A stretch of 16,387 nt of DNA from RGIG8748 sp045578205 (GTDB lineage: Bacteria; Bacillota; Clostridia; UMGS1810). Positions 1 to 7,094 of this stretch are shown in pieces. The notes below the pieces were generated by a model, which made no database searches, was not told the DNA's origin, and was given only the letters and a program-made list of their open reading frames with translations. Made by a program: the position numbers and the translations under genes. Position 1 is the stretch's first letter. Each line of letters starts with the position of its first letter. Location: assembly GCA_045578205.1 (NCBI GenBank), contig JAZNJU010000065.1, positions 1 to 16,387 of the forward strand, given 5' to 3'.

Positions 1-104
1 ATTAAACTGATTATTGAAATTATAATATAAATAAGTTTTAAAAATTTTAGCCGACCCAATCTCTCAAAAATGAAAATGGCTTAATTTTAAAAACTTTCAT
101 AAGA

Positions 105-136
105 AAAACCTACCGTTCGGGGAAACGGTAGGTTTT
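105..136 (-). terminator. Terminator of the 255-1486 operon
   Basis: A perfect 13-base inverted repeat, AAAACCTACCGTT at 105-117 and AACGGTAGGTTTT at 124-136, encloses a 6-base loop. Read on the minus strand the stem is followed by TTTTTCTT, a good intrinsic terminator tail. It lies about 120 bases beyond the last minus-strand gene. On the plus strand it is followed by TTTTATG, so it may also stop transcription arriving from the left. Nothing else is recognisable in 1-254, which is AT-rich non-coding DNA. Confidence 0.85.
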
Positions 137-254
137 ATGCATCCCATTTTTTCAAAATATTATTAAAGAAGAAAATAAAACGAAAAATCCAAAAGCAGTA
201 AGACAGCATACCCCGATTGCTATGATTTAAGCATACGATATTATCTGCTTTAAA

Positions 255-566
255 TCAAGAAACTTGACCGTGCTTATTCCTATCGATAATCATTTCAAAT
301 CCCATCGAGACAAGCATTATGATACTTATTGTTCCTATGAAAAGCAGGTAATTAGACTGGGTGTAATCATTAATGTTGAGATATATAATACCAGCGGAAA
401 TAACCGCCTGTAATGTCATCAGAAGCACCGCAAGCCACTTATGCTTCATATGAGAAGCAGCAAGTACACCGAGCATTAAAAGTCCAAAATATGCCGTCAG
501 ATTGCTTCTCATAATAACCGAAAAAAGAATAATTACATAAGGAACGAGAAAATAAACAATAGTCAT
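255..566 (-). CDS. Small multi-pass membrane protein, unknown function
   Basis: A 103-residue protein I do not recognise as a named family. It is mostly hydrophobic, with about four likely membrane segments (roughly residues 3-20, 25-40, 44-63 and 71-92) and a short charged C-terminus (DRNKHGQ). The start is ATG at 566, preceded on the minus strand by AAAGGGGA at suitable distance. It is the last gene of a three-gene operon, 12 bases after the transglutaminase-like gene, and is followed by a strong terminator. Its position suggests it works with that exported protein at the cell membrane, but no function can be assigned from sequence. Confidence 0.8.
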   Translation of the reverse strand: MTIVYFLVPYVIILFSVIMRSNLTAYFGLLMLGVLAASHMKHKWLAVLLMTLQAVISAGIIYLNINDYTQSNYLLFIGTISIIMLVSMGFEMIIDRNKHGQVS

Positions 567-578
567 ACCGAATCCCCT

Positions 579-1181
579 TTAATAGACATTATAAATATAA
601 TCCTCATAATAAATCTCGGCATAATAATACATCGAGGTCTTTCCAATGTTCTTTAGAGCCCTTCCATAGGGCTTATTTTTATTATACAGTGTTAGTGCCT
701 CGGTGAAATCCACACAGTAAGTGTTTCCGTCACATACGAAGAAATTATATGAATGTTTTCCGCCACCTTTTAACTCGACATCAAATATATAGGATTGCAC
801 ATCAAACCCTTTGTGGTTGGACCATTCTAACACAACCGATTTTGCCCATTGGGCAAATTGAAAACAAACGCCGTGCCACTTTACATTCTGAAAAAGTTCA
901 AAGTTGAACGATTGTATCGGAAACCGATAATTATATTTGCTATCATAAACAAAGTTGTTTAGTACAAAAGGTGTCATACCGTTGTATAATAGGTCATCGA
1001 AAGTCTCGTATTCACCGAAATTATCAACAACCCATTGTTTTGAACTATTGCTCATAAAAGAATTTGCACCAGTATAACCACCCGAATTTCTTTCTTTGCT
1101 ATAATTTAAAAACATACAAGTAAAGGTTGCGACGAGAAGTAGGATTGCAATAGTACGGTATAGTACTTTAATTATCTTCAT
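579..1181 (-). CDS. Exported transglutaminase-like protein (putative Cys-His-Asp enzyme)
   Basis: A 200-residue protein. Residues 6-26 are one hydrophobic segment after a basic start, so it is probably a signal anchor or signal peptide. The rest carries the three landmarks of the transglutaminase/papain-like fold in the right order: WHGVCFQFAQ (Cys106), GKHSYNFF (His143) and YCVDFT (Asp158). Members of this superfamily act as cysteine peptidases, transglutaminases or amide-group transferases; substrate is unknown. Transcription is minus-strand, overlapping the end of the DUF6809-like gene. A GTG at 1190 could also start it, but ATG at 1181 has GGGTG at better spacing, so I choose it. There is no clear lipobox at Cys22. 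The catalytic triad is read by eye and no structure was checked. Confidence 0.7.
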   Translation of the reverse strand: MKIIKVLYRTIAILLLVATFTCMFLNYSKERNSGGYTGANSFMSNSSKQWVVDNFGEYETFDDLLYNGMTPFVLNNFVYDSKYNYRFPIQSFNFELFQNVKWHGVCFQFAQWAKSVVLEWSNHKGFDVQSYIFDVELKGGGKHSYNFFVCDGNTYCVDFTEALTLYNKNKPYGRALKNIGKTSMYYYAEIYYEDYIYNVY

Positions 1182-1186
1182 ATCTG

Positions 1187-1486
1187 TCACCCTGCAATCG
1201 GAAAACTTTCATCATCGCTGTTATCTGCAAGTGCTTCTACCAATAAGCAGGTTGCGGTTCGGAAACCAAGAATAAAATTATCTCGACATCCCAAATCATT
1301 TGCTTTCATAGAAAGAGCAGTGTATTCCTGCCATATCTCTTTTTGTTGTGGTGTAAGAGTTTCTTCCAGTTTCACGGCAACATCGCATACCTCTCGCTCG
1401 GTTTTATAATACTCACCATTCTTGTTTAGGCTCCGACCACTAATTGAAAGGTTATCATAATACATTGCTTCAATAGTTTTTCTCAT
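1187..1486 (-). CDS. Small DUF6809-like protein
   Basis: A 99-residue soluble protein that resembles the small clostridial family I know as DUF6809: an N-terminal MRKTIEAMYYDNLSISGR stretch, a central helical region with KLEETLTPQQKEIWQEY, and a C-terminal DNFILGFRTATCLLVEAL segment. Function is unknown in this family, which is common in mobile DNA and accessory regions of Clostridia. The start ATG at 1486 has GAAGGAA upstream. It is the first gene after a roughly 200-base structured leader, so its translation and that of the downstream pair are probably what the leader controls. The assignment rests on pattern memory of the family. Confidence 0.75.
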   Translation of the reverse strand: MRKTIEAMYYDNLSISGRSLNKNGEYYKTEREVCDVAVKLEETLTPQQKEIWQEYTALSMKANDLGCRDNFILGFRTATCLLVEALADNSDDESFPIAG

Positions 1487-1530
1487 AATCGTTTCCTTCT
1501 TTCTTACCTATCATTTTTAATTATGTAGAA

Positions 1531-1550
1531 CGGAGCAGCCTGTTGCTCCG
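1531..1550 (-). promoter_or_regulatory. Hairpin in leader of 1187-1486 operon
   Basis: CGGAGCA (1531-1537) and TGCTCCG (1544-1550) form a perfect 7-base stem with a 6-base loop, reading ACAGGC on the minus strand. A matching hairpin with ACTAGGCC in the loop stands at the same place in the leader at 12015-12034. Both lie between a TGAAGGAGGAATT box and the ribosome binding site of the first gene. Confidence 0.6.
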
Positions 1551-1566
1551 TAATTGGAGGAATTAT

Positions 1567-1579
1567 TGAAGGAGGAATT
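1567..1579 (-). repeat. 13-base box TGAAGGAGGAATT, copy 1
   Basis: On the transcribed (minus) strand it reads AATTCCTCCTTCA, which contains CCTCCTT, the same sequence as the anti-Shine-Dalgarno end of 16S rRNA. It could pair with the GAAGG ribosome binding site of the gene starting at 1486. An identical copy lies at 12046-12058 in the second leader. Confidence 0.65.
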
Positions 1580-1610
1580 ATATTAAACCCGTACAGGCAC
1601 GGTGGAGGAA

Positions 1611-1658
1611 ACAAAAAAGACCTACACACAGAATCCGATAGGGATAATGTATGTAAGT
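1611..1658 (-). terminator. Leader attenuator/terminator of 255-1486 operon
   Basis: On the minus strand ACTTACATACA pairs with TGTGTGTAGGT (11 pairs counting G-U), continuing as ATCC with GGAT, and is followed directly by CTTTTTTG. This is an intrinsic terminator inside the 5' leader, about 30 bases after the expected transcription start and about 125 bases before the first start codon. Its ACTTACATACA arm and the T-run context recur in the leader at 12117-12166. The arrangement implies transcription attenuation; the signal is unknown. Confidence 0.7.
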
Positions 1659-1693
1659 CATAGTGTCGAAATATGTATTATTTTATTTTCTTT

Positions 1694-1722
1694 ATTATAC
1701 CATCATTTTTCGTGTACGTCAA
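1694..1722 (-). promoter_or_regulatory. Sigma-A promoter for the 255-1486 operon
   Basis: On the minus strand TTGACG (1717-1722) and a perfect TATAAT (1694-1699) are separated by exactly 17 bases. Transcription should start near 1687 and run through the attenuator leader into the DUF6809-like gene. Confidence 0.85.
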
Positions 1723-1726
1723 CATA

Positions 1727-1780
1727 AAAATCGAACTTTTTCTCGAATTTTATTTAAAAACCGTTGATTTTCTCGATGGT
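1727..1780. promoter_or_regulatory. Candidate operator repeats between divergent promoters
   Basis: TCGA half-sites occur at 1731-1734, 1743-1746 and 1773-1776, two of them in the shared context TTTTCTCGA. The first two lie in an imperfect inverted repeat (AAAAATCGA ... TCGAATTTT), and the third sits inside the spacer of the plus-strand promoter. They are candidate binding sites for the small Cro/C1-type protein encoded just downstream, which would let it control its own operon. Confidence 0.4.
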
Positions 1781-1792
1781 TTGTGATACAAT
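1764..1792 (+). promoter_or_regulatory. Sigma-A promoter for the regulator and restriction operon
   Basis: TTGATT (1764-1769) and TACAAT (1787-1792) with a 17-base spacer, followed by a short leader and the AAGGAG site of the gene starting at 1824. It faces away from the 1694-1722 promoter, so the two transcripts diverge. Confidence 0.8.
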
Positions 1793-1823
1793 GCTAATAT
1801 ACAACTATATAAGGAGATTTTTT

Positions 1824-2033
1824 ATGAAAAAAATATCTTATACTAAATTGTTTAAATTGCTTTTAGATAAAAAAATGTCCAAAGCGGAACTGCGTGAAAA
1901 ATGTGGATATTCCACTGCGGTTGCAACCAAACTGAATCAACATAAAATTGTATCGTTATCCGTGTTGTTGACCATTTGTGACAAATTGGAATGTGATATC
2001 TCCGACATTTGCGAAGCAGTGTCCGATATATAG
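1824..2033 (+). CDS. Cro/C1-type HTH regulator, putative controller of the R-M operon
   Basis: A 69-residue protein that is essentially one helix-turn-helix domain of the Cro/C1 (HTH_26-like) type: KLFKLLLDKKMSKAELREKCGYSTAVATKLNQ gives helices 1-3 and VSLSVLLTICDKLECDISDI the C-terminal helices. Small proteins of this kind often precede DNA methyltransferase or restriction genes and set the timing of methylase against nuclease expression. The start is ATG at 1824, six bases after AAGGAG; a longer reading from 1764 would begin inside the promoter and is rejected. It is 66 bases upstream of the McrB-like gene with no terminator between, so it is probably cotranscribed. Its control role is inferred from position. 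Confidence 0.85.
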   Translation: MKKISYTKLFKLLLDKKMSKAELREKCGYSTAVATKLNQHKIVSLSVLLTICDKLECDISDICEAVSDI

Positions 2034-2099
2034 TACATTAAATTTGATAGAATTAAGTACATATTAGACATACCCTAACGCTTTATAAGGAGAGTAATT

Positions 2100-3023
2100 A
2101 TGGAACTGAACTTAAACGATAAGCAAATAATTGTGTACGGAGCACCTGGTACAGGAAAATCATTTTCTATTAACAAAGCATTTGAGACAAACAATATTGA
2201 TAGAGCAAATAATGTTTTTAGAGTTGTATTTTATCACGATTATAGTTATTCCGATTTTATCGGTTATATTAGCCCAAAAGGGAATGATGATACTGTTGAT
2301 TATGACTTTTCCGCAGGGCCTTTCACGTTGGCATTGCAACGTGCTTTTGAAACCGAGGATACCGTTTGCCTTTTGATTGAAGAAGTTAACAGAGGAAACT
2401 GTGCTGCAATTTTTGGCGATATTTTTCAACTATTAGATAGAGATAAATATGGGTATTCTCAATATTCTATTGCAAATTCAATCATCAGGAGTTTCTTAAA
2501 CAAATCTACTGCGATAAAAGAAAAATTAGCACTTCTTGATATCGCAGAAGATGATATTGTTTTGCCTCCTAATTTTATAATAGTTGGCACAATGAACACC
2601 GCCGACCAAAATGTTTTCACTATGGACTCGGCATTCAAAAGACGCTTTAAGATGAAATATTTGCCCATTGATTTTGATGAGGAAACAGACGAACTCAAAA
2701 GATTAGATGAATTATCACGAATCAACATTTTCGCAGGAAAATCATCTTGGTCCGAATTTGCTAAAAAAATTAATGCTATTATAGACAACATCAATAGCGA
2801 GATGCTGACAGTTTCAGAAGATAAAAAATTAGGACCCTATTTCGTTGATGAAGTAGATGTATCTAGCAGACAAACTTTTTGCGATAAGGTTATTTATTAT
2901 TTGAAAAATGATGTCTTCAAATATAGCCCGCAGTATTTATCAGACTCTTATGAGCGTCTATATCAGTCTTTTGTTATAGACGAAACAGATATTTATAAAC
3001 TGCTTACCAGAGGAGAACAGTAA
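2100..3023 (+). CDS. Short McrB-like AAA+ GTPase (no DNA-binding domain)
   Basis: A 307-residue AAA+ protein of the McrB type. Walker A is GAPGTGKS (residues 14-21), Walker B VCLLIEE (89-95) followed by NRGN, and MNTADQN (165-171) matches the McrB-specific MNTAD signature that binds guanine nucleotide in the family; FKRRF follows as the arginine-finger region. The P-loop begins 14 residues from the start, so the protein lacks any N-terminal DNA-binding domain and is close in size to the short McrB form of E. coli. It has its own AAGGAG site and ATG, so it is an intact gene. It is a clear paralogue of the AAA+ part of the gene at 5347-7083, sharing FCDKVIYYLKNDVFKY near the C-terminus. It probably joins that protein in a mixed GTPase ring driving the nuclease at 7095-8246. 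Confidence 0.9.
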   Translation: MELNLNDKQIIVYGAPGTGKSFSINKAFETNNIDRANNVFRVVFYHDYSYSDFIGYISPKGNDDTVDYDFSAGPFTLALQRAFETEDTVCLLIEEVNRGNCAAIFGDIFQLLDRDKYGYSQYSIANSIIRSFLNKSTAIKEKLALLDIAEDDIVLPPNFIIVGTMNTADQNVFTMDSAFKRRFKMKYLPIDFDEETDELKRLDELSRINIFAGKSSWSEFAKKINAIIDNINSEMLTVSEDKKLGPYFVDEVDVSSRQTFCDKVIYYLKNDVFKYSPQYLSDSYERLYQSFVIDETDIYKLLTRGEQ

Positions 3024-3024
3024 G

Positions 3025-4200
3025 ATGAAGTATCAAGGACTATCCTTGTTTGCCAGTATAGGAATTGCAGAAACATATTTGGAACAATGCGGAATTACTA
3101 TTAAAGTAGCAAGTGAATTGCTTCCAGATAGAGCGAAATTTCATAAACATTTGTATCCTCAATGTGAGATGATACAGGGCGATATTAATGACAAAGAAAT
3201 TTTCGATGCAATTCTTTCAAGTGCTAAAAAGTATAACTGCAATTTTGTGATTGCAACTCCGCCTTGTCAAGGGATGAGTTCTGCTGGTATGCAAAAAAAG
3301 GATGACCCCCGAAACAGGTTGATAATACCAACCGTAAAGATTATTGCCGAACTGCAACCAGACTTTGTGCTTTTAGAAAATGTTCCTGAACAACTAACAA
3401 CATCCATTTTGGTTGATGATGAGTGGGTTAAAATACCCGATTATATTTCCTCTCAATTAGGTAATATGTATTACATCAACAATGAGAAAATAGTCAACGC
3501 TCAAGATTATGGTGTTCCACAGAGCAGAGAACGTTGCGTGATTCTCCTTTCAAAAAAAGAATTGGGCATAAGGTGGGAATTCCCTGAAAGAAACAATCAT
3601 ATCATCACTCTTCGTGAAGCAATCGGTCATCTTCCATCATTAGACCCTGATGTAACAGATATAGATGACGATAAGAAAAATGAATTGTTCCCTGATTATG
3701 AGGAAAAAAGGCAAAAAGGGTTGGAAGTCTCTAAATGGCATTATCCGCCCAAGCACAAGTATCGCCACGTGATTGCAATGCAACATACACCAGAAGGCAA
3801 ATCCGCGTGGGATAATCAAATCTTTTACCCCACACTTAAAGATGGCACAAAGGGTAAGGGTTATAAAAACACTTACAAAAGACAATGGTGGGATAAACCT
3901 GCTTACACTGTCACCCAATACACAAGTAGAATTGGTTCGCAGGAAAACGGACACCCTGGAAGAACAATTGTTGACTCGGAGGATGAGAGCACAAGACTGT
4001 TTTCGGATGCCCGCGTATTATCTATTTATGAATTGATGGTTGTTAGCAGTTTGCCTGACAATTGGAATATTCCAGATTGGGCAACAAGCAATCTTATAAG
4101 AGAATGCATTGGCGAAGGTGTGCCCCCGAAACTAATCGAGGCTGCGGTTAGAAGAATTTGTTCTGACGAAGAACTCGAAGCGATGAAAATACAGGAGTAA
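3025..4200 (+). CDS. DNA (cytosine-5) methyltransferase, first of a tandem pair
   Basis: A 391-residue C5-cytosine methyltransferase that transfers a methyl group from S-adenosylmethionine to cytosine. Motifs in order: I, LSLFASIGIAE near the start; IV, TPPCQGMS with the catalytic Cys81; VI, ENV at 118-120; VIII, QDYGVPQSRER at 160-170; and X, GEGVPPKLIEA near the end. The variable region between VIII and X, about residues 230-310, should hold the target-recognition domain. It starts one base after the McrB-like gene stops, with its GAGGAG site inside that gene. It is about half identical by eye to the next gene except in the recognition region. In LlaJI and BsuMI-type systems two such enzymes protect the host site. 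Confidence 0.95.
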   Translation: MKYQGLSLFASIGIAETYLEQCGITIKVASELLPDRAKFHKHLYPQCEMIQGDINDKEIFDAILSSAKKYNCNFVIATPPCQGMSSAGMQKKDDPRNRLIIPTVKIIAELQPDFVLLENVPEQLTTSILVDDEWVKIPDYISSQLGNMYYINNEKIVNAQDYGVPQSRERCVILLSKKELGIRWEFPERNNHIITLREAIGHLPSLDPDVTDIDDDKKNELFPDYEEKRQKGLEVSKWHYPPKHKYRHVIAMQHTPEGKSAWDNQIFYPTLKDGTKGKGYKNTYKRQWWDKPAYTVTQYTSRIGSQENGHPGRTIVDSEDESTRLFSDARVLSIYELMVVSSLPDNWNIPDWATSNLIRECIGEGVPPKLIEAAVRRICSDEELEAMKIQE

Positions 4201-4204
4201 GATT

Positions 4205-5353
4205 ATGAGTGGAAAATATAGAGTTCTTTCGATGTTTTCTAATGTTGGAATAGCCGAAACATATTTCAAAGAACTCGGTTTTGATGTTAAGGTTGCGAAC
4301 GAACTATTACCTGAAAGAGCAAAGTTTTACAAGCACCTATATCCTGAAACCGATATGATTTGTGGCGACATAACGGATGAAACTGTTTTTGAAACCGTTA
4401 AGAATGCTGCAATTAAAAATGATGTAAATATGCTGGTTGCCACCCCTCCTTGTCAAGGGATGTCTTGTGCTGGAAAGAAAGACCCATTGGACCCCAGAAA
4501 TTATCTAATATACTATGCCGTAGAGATGATTAAGGCAATCAAACCAACCTATGTTTTGTTGGAAAATGTGCCAATGCAAATGCATACAAAAATCAACTAT
4601 AACGGCAAGGAGATTTTAATCCCCGAATATCTTGAGACCGAATTGGGTGAAATCTATTCATTCAACAAAAACAGAGTAGTAAATTCGCAAGATTACGGCG
4701 TTCCGCAATCAAGGCAAAGATATATTTGTTTGATGGTGAAAAAATCGAAGAAAACATCTTGGGAATTCCCAAAACCTAATGGTCAAATCACAACTTTGCG
4801 CGCAGCAATTGGTCATCTTCCGTCATTAGACCCTTTGGTGAGGGAAGAAAAAGAAAGATACCGTTTTCCCGATTATGAAGCAAAACGAGCCGAGGGATTA
4901 AAGGTTTCAAAATGGCATATACCACCTGTTCATAGTTGGAAGCAAATAGAGTGGATGATGCATACGCCTTCGGGGACGTCTGCATTTAAAAACGATTATC
5001 ATTTTCCTAAAAAAGATAATCGTCGCATTAAGGGAGCCCCCAGAACTTATATGCGAATGGATTGGGACAAACCCGCAACTACTGTCTTGCAAAATAGCGG
5101 TGTTATTTCCACATTCTCTACGGTTCATCCAGGAAGACCCATTGTGGAATCTACTGATGATAAAAAACGCATTTATTCCGATGCAAGGGTATTGACTATT
5201 TACGAATTGCTGATTGTTTCGTCTTTGCCATTAGACTGGAATATTCCAGAGTGGGCGGATGATATTCTTATTCGAAAGGTTATTGGTGAAGGAATTCCCC
5301 CAAGATTAATTTCAGCAGCATTGAATGCTTTGTTGGAGGTGGAGAAATGTTAG
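4205..5353 (+). CDS. DNA (cytosine-5) methyltransferase, second of a tandem pair
   Basis: A 382-residue paralogue of the preceding enzyme. It has motif I LSMFSNVGIAE, motif IV TPPCQGMS with catalytic Cys83, motif VI LLENV, motif VIII SQDYGVPQSRQR and motif X GEGIPPRLISA. Outside the recognition region the two align with few gaps, including shared blocks such as AIGHLPSLDP and HPGR, so they arose by duplication. The region around residues 230-305 differs strongly, which suggests a different target, for instance the opposite strand of an asymmetric site as known for LlaJI. The start ATG follows AGGAG four bases after the first methylase ends; the stop overlaps the next gene by seven bases, indicating translational coupling with the restriction subunit. 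Confidence 0.95.
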   Translation: MSGKYRVLSMFSNVGIAETYFKELGFDVKVANELLPERAKFYKHLYPETDMICGDITDETVFETVKNAAIKNDVNMLVATPPCQGMSCAGKKDPLDPRNYLIYYAVEMIKAIKPTYVLLENVPMQMHTKINYNGKEILIPEYLETELGEIYSFNKNRVVNSQDYGVPQSRQRYICLMVKKSKKTSWEFPKPNGQITTLRAAIGHLPSLDPLVREEKERYRFPDYEAKRAEGLKVSKWHIPPVHSWKQIEWMMHTPSGTSAFKNDYHFPKKDNRRIKGAPRTYMRMDWDKPATTVLQNSGVISTFSTVHPGRPIVESTDDKKRIYSDARVLTIYELLIVSSLPLDWNIPEWADDILIRKVIGEGIPPRLISAALNALLEVEKC

Positions 5354-7083
5354 GAAGACTTACTTTTGACAAATCAAGTTTAAATATGAATCTCTTTTTG
5401 AAGTCGGTTCGTATAGTAAGTGAGAATAATGGCGAAATTTCGCGTTACGAATTCGTCAGAAATATGGAAATATTTATGAGTGGCCATACTACGCTTCCCG
5501 AACAAAAACCAGACAAATATGTGGAAAGTGGTGCTCATAGAACCCAGTACAACAAGAGTAAATGGCCTCGATATTTTGGATTTATTGATATAAAATCAAA
5601 AAACAATGACGCCTATTTGGTTCTAACCAAGCGAGGACAACTTCTTGATGAAATAATTTCCGTCAAGGAAGAAGATGGCGTATTTACTTATTACGTAGAA
5701 GACGATAACAAGAAAGAATTTAGCAGATTAATTGTAGAAAGCATTCTTTACGGAACATTCGGTAAAAACAATGCAGGTGCAGAAACTTCTAATACCGATA
5801 TTGAACTGCCAAAGATTATTTTCAAAGCAATCCTGCTGTTAGGCAAGGTTTCTTCTTCCGAAGCACTTTTTATTGCTTTTGGTATGAATAAGAAACAACT
5901 GTCTTCCTTTGAAGAAGGTATTGGCGTAATTAACGAGTGGCGCTCATTGCCTGCCGACACATATCGCATCAAACTTGAAAACAAAATGCAAGAATACGAT
6001 ATGGTCAATTTTGCAAGCGACGATAAGTTCATAAGTATTTACTCTGATGACAACATTGGACTGTTAACGAAATTTACCGAAGACGATTTTTCGTATTACA
6101 CAATTTCACAAGAAGCGTTACATACATATAAAAATGAATTTCAGCAGTTGCTACCTGTTTACAGACCTTTACAGATTGTTCTTTCAGGTGTCCCTGGAAC
6201 TGGTAAGTCATACTATGTAGACAGGTGTATTCTTGGAGGAGTAAGCGATTATAACTGCATTATCAGGACCACTATTCATCCAGAATACACATATTCTGAT
6301 TTTATTGGTTACATTCGTCCCAAAGTAATAAATAAGAAAATCAAATATATATTTGAGCCTGGTCCACTTACAAAAGCGATACTGAAATGTTTGCTTGAAC
6401 CTTCATCTAATATTTATCTAATCATAGAAGAAATGAACAGAGGTGATATAGCCTCTATTATGGGTGATATGTTCCAACTCTTGGATAGAATAGATGATTA
6501 CAAAGCAAATAATCACGGCACATCAAGATATCCTATAACCAATAAAACACTATATGATTATCTTGCCGAGAAATTGTCAGAGGCAGAATTGAGCCCAACT
6601 AAATATCTACCAGACAAGAAAATTGTTTTCCCCGCAAACTTAAATATTGTTGCAACAATGAATACTTCGGACCAAAACGTTTTTGTTCTTGATACAGCAT
6701 TTAGAAGAAGATTTAGAAATATGTATTTGAAAATCGATTTTTCGGATGCTATTCGAGAAGGTACATATTTGAACTCTATTGAAAAACTATCCAAAGAAAC
6801 GCTCTTTACAGAAAACAGAGGTTGGTCTGACTTCGCCAATATGGTCAACAGGAAAATTGATTCATTGAACGCAGAATTATCTATTATTCCAGAAGACAAA
6901 AAATTGGCTCCGTATTTTGTTGACGCTAACGATTTATCTTCGCGCGATGCATTTTGCGATAAAGTCATATATTATTTAAAAAATGATGTTTTCAAATATG
7001 TAGAAGGAGTACTTCCTGAATCGTATGAGCAACTTTATAAGCAATTTGTAATCGAAGGAAAAGATTTTTTTGAATTGTTTTAA
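5347..7083 (+). CDS. McrB-like AAA+ GTPase with N-terminal region (LlaJI R1 type)
   Basis: A 578-residue restriction subunit. About 260 N-terminal residues precede the motor domain; they begin with what looks like a winged-helix-like segment (roughly 10-105, including KWPRYFGFIDI and LVLTKRGQLLDEI) and probably supply DNA recognition. The AAA+ part has Walker A GVPGTGKS (281-288), Walker B IYLIIEEMNRGD, the McrB signature MNTSDQNV, and FRRRF. In LlaJI the equivalent R1 protein provides GTP-dependent motor function and site recognition and works with an McrC-like nuclease, here the next gene. The start overlaps the second methylase. The motor domain closely matches the short McrB-like gene at 2100-3023. 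Function is inferred from family and gene order. Confidence 0.9.
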   Translation: MLGRLTFDKSSLNMNLFLKSVRIVSENNGEISRYEFVRNMEIFMSGHTTLPEQKPDKYVESGAHRTQYNKSKWPRYFGFIDIKSKNNDAYLVLTKRGQLLDEIISVKEEDGVFTYYVEDDNKKEFSRLIVESILYGTFGKNNAGAETSNTDIELPKIIFKAILLLGKVSSSEALFIAFGMNKKQLSSFEEGIGVINEWRSLPADTYRIKLENKMQEYDMVNFASDDKFISIYSDDNIGLLTKFTEDDFSYYTISQEALHTYKNEFQQLLPVYRPLQIVLSGVPGTGKSYYVDRCILGGVSDYNCIIRTTIHPEYTYSDFIGYIRPKVINKKIKYIFEPGPLTKAILKCLLEPSSNIYLIIEEMNRGDIASIMGDMFQLLDRIDDYKANNHGTSRYPITNKTLYDYLAEKLSEAELSPTKYLPDKKIVFPANLNIVATMNTSDQNVFVLDTAFRRRFRNMYLKIDFSDAIREGTYLNSIEKLSKETLFTENRGWSDFANMVNRKIDSLNAELSIIPEDKKLAPYFVDANDLSSRDAFCDKVIYYLKNDVFKYVEGVLPESYEQLYKQFVIEGKDFFELF

Positions 7084-7094
7084 GGAGAATTATC

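Noticed and set aside
1602..1724. GTG-started plus-strand frame through the leader and promoter of the left operon
   Set aside because: No ribosome binding site at the right distance, and it runs through a terminator hairpin and a consensus promoter read on the other strand.
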